Source of the DNA: Lachnospiraceae bacterium
GTDB lineage: Bacteria > Bacillota > Clostridia > Lachnospirales > Lachnospiraceae
DNA length: 64,000 bases
Reading direction: 5' to 3'
Assembly: GCA_900768755.1 (NCBI GenBank)
Contig: CAAGDV010000030.1
Span: 1-64,000 of the forward strand
In this document: positions 51,674 through 58,817 of the stretch, one piece after another
How positions within the stretch are numbered: position 1 is the stretch's first letter
Layout: every line of letters begins with the position of its first letter
Program-made: the position numbers and the translations under genes
Notes under the pieces: model-generated
Databases searched by the model: none
Seen by the model: only the letters and a program-made list of their open reading frames with translations
What the model was told of the DNA's origin: nothing

Positions 51674-53420
51674 TCACATCACCCCTGTTTTTATCAAGCC
51701 ACTCATCCGCCAGCGAAAGAATCCTCTGAATATCCCCGTCGTTCAGAATTCCGCGGGAATCAATACTGTTACATATATCCGAAGCCTTCTCCTCAATGTA
51801 GCGGGTGATAAGTTCTCTCACTTTGATGATGTTGTTGACATTAACCGAAGTCAGCCTGTGGTTGAGCGCAACAATCAGAATAATCACCTGCTCATGCTGC
51901 GAAAAAGGGCTCGACTGCTTCTGTCTGAGAAGCCTCATAAGTCCCTGCCCGTAGGCAAGCTGATTTCTGGTAGCATCATCAAGGTCGCTGGAGAACTGTG
52001 TAAAAACCTCCATCTCACGATACTGTGCGAGGTCAAGACGAATTGTTCCCGACGCCTTTTTCATCGCGCGGGTCTGCGCAGCGCCGCCCACACGGGATAC
52101 CGAGAGTCCAACATTGACCGCCGGTCTCTGTCCCGCAAAAAACAGTTCGCTCTCAAGGAAAATCTGTCCGTCCGTAATCGAAATAATGTTGGTCGGTATA
52201 TATGCCGACACATCACCCGCCTGCGTCTCGACAATCGGAAGTGCAGTTATACTGCCTCCTCCGAGCGAATCAGAGAGTCTCGCCGCACGCTCCAAAAGCC
52301 TTGAGTGCAGGTAAAAAACATCTCCGGGATACGCCTCTCGTCCCGGCGAGCGCTCAAGCAGAAGACTCAAAGCCCTGTATGCAATTGCGTGCTTTGAAAG
52401 GTCGTCATAGACAATAAGCACGTCCTTTCCCTGGTGCATAAAATATTCAGCAAGCGTACATCCCGAGTAAGGCGCTATATACTGCAAAGGCACCGGGTCG
52501 CTTGCCGATGCATTGACAACAATCGTGTAATCCATGCAGCCCTTTTTCTTAAGGGTGTTTACAAGCTGTGCAACCGAGCTTGCTTTCTGTCCGATTGCGA
52601 CATATACGCAGATAACATTTTTGCCCTTCTGATTAATTATAGTATCTATGGCAATTGCTGTTTTGCCGGTCTGGCGGTCTCCTATTATAAGCTCTCTCTG
52701 GCCTCTTCCTATGGGGAACATTGAGTCGATGGAAAGAATTCCGGTCTCCATGGGAGTATCAACAGGCTGTCTGTCAATAATCTGCGGCGCCGGCTCCTCT
52801 ATTGCACGGTAAGCAGAGGTCTCTATATCCCCAAGACCGTCTATCGGGCTTCCCAGAGCATCAATAACCCTGCCCAAAAAAGCATCACCGACGGGCATGC
52901 CCGCCACCCTGCGTGTACGTTTTACCGGGCTTCCCTCGTAAATATCGGCGTCATCACCAAAAAGAATACATCCGATTCCCTCGGTGGTGATATCCTGCAC
53001 CATTCCTTTTACCCCGGATTCAAACAAAAGAATCTCGCCGTAGGTTGCATGCTCTATTCCTGCTACATTGGCAATTCCGTCCCCGACGGACGTTACGGTG
53101 CCTTCTTCCTCGGCGCTTACTCTCGGGGTCCACCCTCCGATTGTGTCACGGATAAGCGGAATAACATCATCCCCGTCAGCACACGCTGACATAAACTGTT
53201 CCTTCAACTGGTTATAGCGTCCCATGACGCTCCAGTCATAGCGCTCATTGCCCACAATGAGAACAAAGCCCGTTCCCATGTCCGTGACCTGTTCCCACAC
53301 GATATTATAGTCGCATCCGTATTTATTTTTCAAAAAAGCACAAAAACGGCGCTTCTGTTCCTCGTTAGGAGCCTCGCCTGAGCGAAGGATTGCAGTCTTT
53401 TCAATGTTATCATTGATCAT
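51666..53420 (-). CDS. atpA: F1 ATP synthase alpha subunit with delta-like N-terminal domain
   Basis: At 584 residues it is about 80 longer than normal AtpA. From about residue 100 it is a normal alpha subunit (EGTVTSVGDGIANVAG, Walker A GDRQTGKTA at 247-255, the catalytic Arg in LSVSRVGGAAQ). Residues about 15-77 replace the usual N-terminal helix and resemble the C-terminal domain of the delta/OSCP subunit (EEQKRRFCAFLKNKYGCDYN, then GTGFVLIVGNERYDWSVMGR). The operon has no separate atpH, so this segment probably takes over part of the delta role in joining F1 to the peripheral stalk. GGGAG precedes the ATG. It overlaps the atpF stop. Confidence 0.95.
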   Translation of the reverse strand: MINDNIEKTAILRSGEAPNEEQKRRFCAFLKNKYGCDYNIVWEQVTDMGTGFVLIVGNERYDWSVMGRYNQLKEQFMSACADGDDVIPLIRDTIGGWTPRVSAEEEGTVTSVGDGIANVAGIEHATYGEILLFESGVKGMVQDITTEGIGCILFGDDADIYEGSPVKRTRRVAGMPVGDAFLGRVIDALGSPIDGLGDIETSAYRAIEEPAPQIIDRQPVDTPMETGILSIDSMFPIGRGQRELIIGDRQTGKTAIAIDTIINQKGKNVICVYVAIGQKASSVAQLVNTLKKKGCMDYTIVVNASASDPVPLQYIAPYSGCTLAEYFMHQGKDVLIVYDDLSKHAIAYRALSLLLERSPGREAYPGDVFYLHSRLLERAARLSDSLGGGSITALPIVETQAGDVSAYIPTNIISITDGQIFLESELFFAGQRPAVNVGLSVSRVGGAAQTRAMKKASGTIRLDLAQYREMEVFTQFSSDLDDATRNQLAYGQGLMRLLRQKQSSPFSQHEQVIILIVALNHRLTSVNVNNIIKVRELITRYIEEKASDICNSIDSRGILNDGDIQRILSLADEWLDKNRGDVIG

Positions 53421-53898
53421 TTTCTACTCTCCCTTCGGCTTCATCAAGGAATTGATCATAGGCGTCGGAAACTGACGAGAGCACAACCTTGCGTGCCGCC
53501 TCATCCGCCATTGCAGCAATATCTTTCTGTGCATTTGCAAGTATTCTTGCACGCTCATTTTCCGCATCATTACGCGCTTTTTCGACAATCTCGAAAGCTT
53601 CTTTGTGTGCCTCTGCAAGTTCGGCGTCACACTTTTGGCGAATCTTGGCTTCAGCCTCCCTAAGGCTTTCATCCTTTTTTGCCTCAAGCATGCCGATTTC
53701 CCTGTCGTACTGTTCCTTGAGTTCTCCGGCTTTATTAAGCAAGTCATTGGCTTCCCTATCCATCTGTTCATAATGATTCCGGCGTTTGTCCATAAATGAC
53801 TTAACAGGCTTGTACAGAAGAAGATACAGACCGCCTATCAGGATTATGAAGTTAAACAGGTGCAAAAGGACCTGAACAAAATCAATATTTAAAGGCAT
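53410..53898 (-). CDS. atpF: F0 ATP synthase b subunit
   Basis: The protein of about 162 residues has one N-terminal membrane helix (LLHLFNFIILIGGLYLLLYKPV) followed by a long charged coiled coil (Glu/Lys/Ala-rich, about 35-155). It forms the peripheral stalk of the synthase. Two Met codons are near the start; I prefer 53898, which stands at proper distance from AGGGGG, over 53904. It overlaps atpA by 11 bases. Confidence 0.93.
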   Translation of the reverse strand: MPLNIDFVQVLLHLFNFIILIGGLYLLLYKPVKSFMDKRRNHYEQMDREANDLLNKAGELKEQYDREIGMLEAKKDESLREAEAKIRQKCDAELAEAHKEAFEIVEKARNDAENERARILANAQKDIAAMADEAARKVVLSSVSDAYDQFLDEAEGRVENDQ

Positions 53899-53909
53899 AG
53901 TCATACCCC

Positions 53910-54284
53910 CTACAGTACGAATATGATTAATATGGCAACAATGAGTGCATAAATAATGGCTGTTTCAATGAACACAAGACCGAGCATAAGCGTCGTTCTT
54001 ATCTTGCCTTCTGCCTCCGGCTGGCGTGCAATGCTTTCAACGGATTTTGCTATGGCAACTGCCATTCCCACTGCACCGGCGGTCGCAACTGCACCGATTG
54101 CGATTGCCGCAGCCATTGCTTTCGGTCCTCTGACATCCTTCTGTGTCTCCTCAGCGGTTTCCTCAACCGCAGCCTCAATTGTCTCATCCTCAGCCTTTAC
54201 CGAAGCAGGAACAATCATAAACAATGCAAGGGCAAAGAGAAGTGCCGGTATAAATTTAAGTGCTGTTTTCATAATTTTTTTCAT
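53910..54284 (-). CDS. atpE: F0 ATP synthase c subunit with long N-terminal presequence
   Basis: The 124-residue protein is about 50 longer than usual. Residues 1-31 look like a cleavable signal peptide (KKIMKTALKF, hydrophobic core, SVKA). An acidic stretch (32-50, many Glu) follows, then the normal c hairpin with the polar loop AKSVESIARQPEAEGK and the ion-binding Glu107 in VFIETAIIY. Thr108 and Tyr112 match the Na+-type pattern, but Met74 replaces the helix-1 Gln and Ala109 the Thr, so protons are the more likely coupling ion. GGAGG precedes the ATG. Confidence 0.94.
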   Translation of the reverse strand: MKKIMKTALKFIPALLFALALFMIVPASVKAEDETIEAAVEETAEETQKDVRGPKAMAAAIAIGAVATAGAVGMAVAIAKSVESIARQPEAEGKIRTTLMLGLVFIETAIIYALIVAILIIFVL

Positions 54285-54299
54285 AAGTATCCTCCATAC

Positions 54300-55145
54300 T
54301 CAGGCTGCTGCCTGTTTGATTTTTTTATTTGATTTGGGAGCTTTGTGATGTCTCTCGGACACCTCACCGTAAAATAATCCGGTAAGCATTGTCAGCACAT
54401 ACGCCTGAATGAGCGCGTGCAGAAGTGTGAACATAATTCCCACAAATACCGGAAGAACAAAGCTCAGTGAAACATAGTAATACACAAGCTCCGTCACCAG
54501 AAGTCCGCTTAGCAGTGCGCCAAACAATCGGAAGCTCATCGATATGGGAAGCGAGAAATCCTTAAGCGTATTGGCGACGCCTTTAAAGCCGTTGCCCGCA
54601 ATTCCGCCGGAAAGGATAACCAGATATGACATGCATCCCATTGCAATCGCTCCGTTAATGTCCGACAACGGTGCAGGCATTGCAATTGATAATCCCGTGG
54701 TAGTCACCGCCTGCAGTCCGAACAGTTCAAAGCAGGTCCCGACGAATATGTATGTTCCCGCCGAAAAAAGATACAGCCCGAGAAAGCGGTTACGGTGCGG
54801 ACTGTTGGAGCGCGCCAGCCCGTCAAACATTCCAACCCACTCCTCTATAAGAAGCTGGAATCTTCCCGGAATATTCTTAAACCTCGGGATGACCGCAATC
54901 CTTAAGACCAGCGCAAACAGCAAAAGAACCGCCGTCACCGTATACGCGGAAATAACCGCAGGGTTAACGCTCATTATCCCAAAAAAGGAAATCTTGTTCT
55001 CCTCATGAAGAACCGCGTCCTTCATAACCTCGCCGATTGACTCAGAATGCCCTCCCTTAAAGCCGATAAGAATGATGCCCGTAAGCGCAAGTATCATCAA
55101 TCCCACAATAACACACAGGGATATTACACGCTTTTTTTTGCTCAT
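54300..55145 (-). CDS. atpB: F0 ATP synthase a subunit
   Basis: The 281-residue membrane protein has the a-subunit core with the essential Arg in SMSFRLFGALLSGLLV (about 200) and the conserved Gln in LLHALIQAYVLTMLTG near the C-terminus. It forms the two ion half-channels beside the c ring. It is the first gene of the operon atpB-E-F-A-G-D-C, and no atpI precedes it. GGAG lies ten bases before the ATG. Confidence 0.96.
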   Translation of the reverse strand: MSKKKRVISLCVIVGLMILALTGIILIGFKGGHSESIGEVMKDAVLHEENKISFFGIMSVNPAVISAYTVTAVLLLFALVLRIAVIPRFKNIPGRFQLLIEEWVGMFDGLARSNSPHRNRFLGLYLFSAGTYIFVGTCFELFGLQAVTTTGLSIAMPAPLSDINGAIAMGCMSYLVILSGGIAGNGFKGVANTLKDFSLPISMSFRLFGALLSGLLVTELVYYYVSLSFVLPVFVGIMFTLLHALIQAYVLTMLTGLFYGEVSERHHKAPKSNKKIKQAAA

Positions 55146-55237
55146 AATTCTTCTCCTTTAAGTAATTCTTTCAAAATAGTTCGCAGGACAAAAGACCAAT
55201 TAAGCACAAGACACCGCCCGGACTTTTGCCCGCGTAC

Positions 55238-55246
55238 AGTATATCA
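55238..55246 (-). promoter_or_regulatory. Possible extended -10 promoter of the atp operon
   Basis: On the minus strand TGATATACT forms an extended -10 element (TGn plus TATACT). Upstream is a long A/T tract, and no good -35 hexamer lies at 16-18 bases. The distance to atpB is about 93 bases. Confidence 0.45.
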
Positions 55247-55313
55247 CATTTTTTTTTTAAAAACACAAAATTTTTGATAAAAATTTACAATTACAGCGGA
55301 AAACACATAACGC

Positions 55314-55352
55314 AAAAACACCTTCCGGTACAATATGTGTGTCCGAAAGGTG
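55314..55352 (-). terminator. Terminator between the 119-residue gene and the atp operon
   Basis: On the minus strand a 10-bp stem (CACCTTTCGG with CCGGAAGGTG, 55343-55352 with 55319-55328) is followed by five T. Confidence 0.8.
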
Positions 55353-55378
55353 CACATAAATTATTTATATCAATAATC

Positions 55379-55738
55379 TTATTCCTGTGTTTCCGAATGA
55401 CTTCTGTATATATCAAACTTTGTGTGTATCTCACCAGTATCCCCGTTTCCGTTAACCGCTGCCTCTGCCCTGGCAATTATCGTAGCCATTTCCAAAAAAT
55501 CCGCAGTCATACGCTCAATCTCCTGATCGTTAAGGAGATTGTAATAGCAGTCAAGCGCAAGCATAGCTTCAATCGTCTCAGCTTTCGCAAGAATATCAGT
55601 GCCGGTCTGATACATTGCATCGTTTGAAAAAATGTCGATGTCTGCTGACAGCCAGCTCTCAAAATCGTACTTCCGCGCCTGTGAAAGCAACTCCTCGTAT
55701 ATCTTAATCAATGCAACTGCCGCATCACTGTCCGTCAA
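55379..55738 (-). CDS. Uncharacterised small acidic helical protein
   Basis: I do not recognise this 119-residue protein. It is mostly helical and acidic, with LIKIYEELLSQARKYDFESWL at the start and CYYNLLNDQEIERMTADFLEMA in the middle, and no signal peptide. The only available start is a TTG at 55738 directly after an in-frame stop, without a clear ribosome binding site, which lowers confidence in the 5' end. A proper terminator follows, which supports a real gene. Confidence 0.6.
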   Translation of the reverse strand: MTDSDAAVALIKIYEELLSQARKYDFESWLSADIDIFSNDAMYQTGTDILAKAETIEAMLALDCYYNLLNDQEIERMTADFLEMATIIARAEAAVNGNGDTGEIHTKFDIYRSHSETQE

Positions 55739-55843
55739 AGACTATATCATATATAATGTAGTTAGTGAACCTAAATATGCTTGTTATTAACTATAAAGTA
55801 GTTAAATACACTTTTTTAATTTCATATATCGAAATATTACATG

Positions 55844-55877
55844 AAAAGACGGCGGGATTACTCTCCGCCGTCTTTTT
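55844..55877 (-). terminator. Terminator of the fused ABC exporter gene
   Basis: Stem AGACGGCGG/CCGCCGTCT (55847-55855, 55865-55873), extended by A-T pairs, ends in four T on the minus strand and five T on the plus strand. It can act in both directions. Confidence 0.82.
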
Positions 55878-55890
55878 ACGCACTATTGAA

Positions 55891-58587
55891 TTATCTGTTT
55901 CTTATCGCATCAATCGGTTTCTTGGAAGCAATACTTTTTACAGGTATGAAGCTTGCAAGCACCGCAATCACAATACTGATTACAAATATCAGCGCCACCT
56001 GTCTTATTCCGAAAGTGAGCACGCTGATGAGTATTCCGTAGCGTCTGAATATCATATTGATAATCATTGTTGCCACGCCGACGCCCACCGTCGAGAGCAC
56101 GAAATTAATCATTGCAATGACAAAACTCTCCGAGAAGAAAATCCTGAACACGTCGTTGCTTCTCGAACCAATAGCACGCAGAATTCCAATCTCCTGTTTT
56201 TTGTACGCAACGCTCGTCGCAATGAAGTTGGCAAGCATAACCGACGCAAACACCGCAAATCCGATTCCGATATAGAGGAACACTTTGGACATTGTCTTTA
56301 AGACTTCATTGACCGTCTCGAGTTCATACGTAACCGCATTCTGGATAGGGAAAGCAATGTCGCCGCTCTTATCAAAAGCATATGCAACCGCATCTCTTAC
56401 CCGGCTCCTGCTCTGAGGCATTCTTCCGATTACAAAGCTGTAGGTTCCCTGGAATTTTTCATCTGCCATCGAGTTGTAATAATCATCGTTTTCAATCAGG
56501 ATGTCTTTTGAAAACTTCTCGCCCAGATACGATACATCATACACTCCAACGATTTTAACCTTCTTATCATTAACATATTCTGAGGTAAGGCGGTCAAAAT
56601 ATGAAAGCAGTATTTCTTTATCCTTCATCTCCAGAGCTGCGTATTCCTTGTCGGCATCGTAATCGTGGAAAATACAGTTTGAACTCAGAATAATCTCATT
56701 GTCGGAAAGCGTTTTCTTTTCCCTGTCAAACCACACAATGTGGCTTGTGTCGCATTGCGATAATTTCATAACATACTGCGGCCAAAATACTTCATCATCA
56801 ATTGTCTGGAGGGTAACGTTGTACTCAGCAACGGACGCATTGACATCTTCCGTGACCATTTTCTGCACCGTTCCCGGAGCAACCATTATCATTGAACTCA
56901 TGCCATACAAATACTCAAATCTGTATTCGCGGAACAGCGCATAATTGACGAGTTGCTCGGCAGAAGAAAGAACCTCGGAATCCTCTTCAAGCTTGCTGTA
57001 TCTGTCAAAATCAAAGTCGGTATCAACAATGCCGCACACCGTGTATGTGTCTTCCCTGATTGTAATCTCTTTGCCGATTAAATCATTATATGAGCTGATT
57101 TTGGTATCTTTGCCGTCGGCTGAGATGTATCCTGCCTTCGCAAAACTTCTGTACACAAGCTCACTTACGGCTATCTCGCCCTTTTTCACAGGCAATGCTC
57201 CGGCAACAAGCTTTGCCCCGTTGTCTGAAAGCACTGTGTCGTCAACATCAATATATCCGCCGAACTCATTTGGGTGAATCCGATATGCGCCATCATCTAA
57301 CAGCTCACCTTTGAAAATATTCGCTGCAAAATCCAGCGACCAGTCCGGTGAATATGCACCATAAAGATTCATGCCTGTACCTTTTTTGAGTTTTTCCAGC
57401 TCCTCCTCGGTAATCGCCGTTCCGTAGTCACGCCAGTAATATGAGTCGTAATACTGCGTCTTTACCGCCTTGGCAAAAGACAGTGAGTGCACGCCGCTGT
57501 CAAACAGCGAGTTGGTACATACCTTAACATGATTGTATGCGCCAAAGGTGTCCGCCAGTCCGAAAAGTCCGAATGCCACGCAGGACAAAAGTATGGTGAT
57601 TACAAGCTTAAATTTTTTGTATTTCAGGGCGCTTGTTCCGATTTTGAACGCATTTTTCATCGGGAGCACCGATTTTATGAGCTTGAACGGATTTTTATTG
57701 CTGCTTTCGATTCTGCTCTGGTCGGTGTCCTTAAAAGAAATCCTGCGCGCTTTTTTCTCCCTGGCGGCGATGGTCACGCGCTCCGATTTGGCGTTATCGA
57801 TATATGCGTTAATGAGTTCAATATCCTCCTGTGTCAGGTGATAACCCTTAAGGACTTTTATTCCGTCCTCCTCAAAAGATATGTTAGTATCATCTGAAAC
57901 TGTCTCATCGGTCTGCACGCACTCAACATCACTTATAACCTTTCCGTCCGCGAGCTCAATAATTCTGTCCGCATAAAGCTCCGAGAACTCCCTGTCGTGG
58001 GACACGATGATTACAAGCTTATCCTTGGAAAGTTTTTTGAGTGTGTCAAAAATCTGCTTTCCGGTGTTGGAATCGAGCGCGCCGGTCGGCTCATCTGCCA
58101 TGATAATCTCCGGGTTCTTTACAAGTGCACGCGCAATCGCCACACGCTGCTTCTGTCCGCCGGACAGCTCGTTGGGCTTTCTGTTTCCGTAACCCTCGAG
58201 GTCAACCTCTTTTAAAATACGGTTAATCTCTTCATCGGTCGCCTTCCTGCCCTGAAGTTCGATTGCAATCGCCACATTGGCACCCACGCTGAACTCGTCA
58301 AGGATGTTGTACTCCTGGAAAATAAAGCCCACATAAGTGTTTCTGTAGGAGTCAAAATGCTGCTGGTCAAAATCCTTTGACGACACTCCTTTAATGATTA
58401 TCTCGCCCGAATCATACTTATCGAGTCCGCCAAGCAGGTTAAGCATTGTCGACTTACCGCTTCCTGATTTACCGAGCAGAAAAATCATTCCGGTATCCGG
58501 GAATTTTAACGATACATCGTCAATTGCACGAACAGGAACGCCCTTCTTCGGTTTATAAATCTTACAAAGATTCCTTGTCTCTAACAT
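55891..58587 (-). CDS. Fused ABC ATPase/FtsX-type permease (MacB/BceAB-like exporter)
   Basis: The 898-residue protein starts with a MacB-type ABC ATPase (Walker A GKSGSGKST at about 39-47, signature ELSGGQKQR, Walker B IIMADEPTGALD, H-loop IVSHD). A linker and one membrane helix (about 330) follow, then a large outside domain (about 355-765) and a C-terminal FtsX domain of three helices (VFLYIGIGFAVFASVML onward). Such mechanotransmission transporters move or expel peptides, lipoproteins or antibiotics, or give resistance to antimicrobial peptides. It is a single gene under a strong promoter with an operator. Confidence 0.93.
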   Translation of the reverse strand: MLETRNLCKIYKPKKGVPVRAIDDVSLKFPDTGMIFLLGKSGSGKSTMLNLLGGLDKYDSGEIIIKGVSSKDFDQQHFDSYRNTYVGFIFQEYNILDEFSVGANVAIAIELQGRKATDEEINRILKEVDLEGYGNRKPNELSGGQKQRVAIARALVKNPEIIMADEPTGALDSNTGKQIFDTLKKLSKDKLVIIVSHDREFSELYADRIIELADGKVISDVECVQTDETVSDDTNISFEEDGIKVLKGYHLTQEDIELINAYIDNAKSERVTIAAREKKARRISFKDTDQSRIESSNKNPFKLIKSVLPMKNAFKIGTSALKYKKFKLVITILLSCVAFGLFGLADTFGAYNHVKVCTNSLFDSGVHSLSFAKAVKTQYYDSYYWRDYGTAITEEELEKLKKGTGMNLYGAYSPDWSLDFAANIFKGELLDDGAYRIHPNEFGGYIDVDDTVLSDNGAKLVAGALPVKKGEIAVSELVYRSFAKAGYISADGKDTKISSYNDLIGKEITIREDTYTVCGIVDTDFDFDRYSKLEEDSEVLSSAEQLVNYALFREYRFEYLYGMSSMIMVAPGTVQKMVTEDVNASVAEYNVTLQTIDDEVFWPQYVMKLSQCDTSHIVWFDREKKTLSDNEIILSSNCIFHDYDADKEYAALEMKDKEILLSYFDRLTSEYVNDKKVKIVGVYDVSYLGEKFSKDILIENDDYYNSMADEKFQGTYSFVIGRMPQSRSRVRDAVAYAFDKSGDIAFPIQNAVTYELETVNEVLKTMSKVFLYIGIGFAVFASVMLANFIATSVAYKKQEIGILRAIGSRSNDVFRIFFSESFVIAMINFVLSTVGVGVATMIINMIFRRYGILISVLTFGIRQVALIFVISIVIAVLASFIPVKSIASKKPIDAIRNR

Positions 58588-58611
58588 AAAAAATCCTCCT
58601 GAATATTCCGC

Positions 58612-58644
58612 TCTAACTGTACTACATCAACTAGTACAGTTAGA
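58612..58644 (-). promoter_or_regulatory. Perfect inverted-repeat operator of the ABC exporter gene
   Basis: Arms TCTAACTGTACTA (58612-58624) and TAGTACAGTTAGA (58632-58644) are perfect 13-base complements with a seven-base spacer. The repeat begins at the edge of the -10 element and covers the transcription start, the usual site of a repressor. The TGTACTA/TAGTACA core recalls operators of GntR-family (YtrA-like) regulators of ABC transporter genes, which is inference. No such regulator gene is in the window. Confidence 0.85.
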
Positions 58645-58672
58645 TAATATCACCAGCGTATACGGATGTCAA
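58644..58672 (-). promoter_or_regulatory. Strong promoter of the ABC exporter gene
   Basis: On the minus strand TTGACA (58667-58672), a 17-base spacer and TATTAT (58644-58649) lie 57 bases before the start codon. It overlaps the outer base of the operator. Confidence 0.9.
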
Positions 58673-58757
58673 CATATATTTTATTTTTTCGTCTTTTATG
58701 ACGCCTGTCAGCCAGATATTCATCTGCCATCGTATGTTCACCTGTGAAATTGCATAC

Positions 58758-58790
58758 AAAAACCGGCCGCACATAATATGCAGCCGGTTT
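58758..58790 (-). terminator. Terminator of htpG
   Basis: On the minus strand the stem AAACCGGC/GCCGGTTT (58783-58790, 58760-58767) with inner pairing is followed by T residues, 28 bases after the htpG stop. Confidence 0.82.
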
Positions 58791-58817
58791 CTGTCTGTGT
58801 TTCACTTCTTCGGAAGT

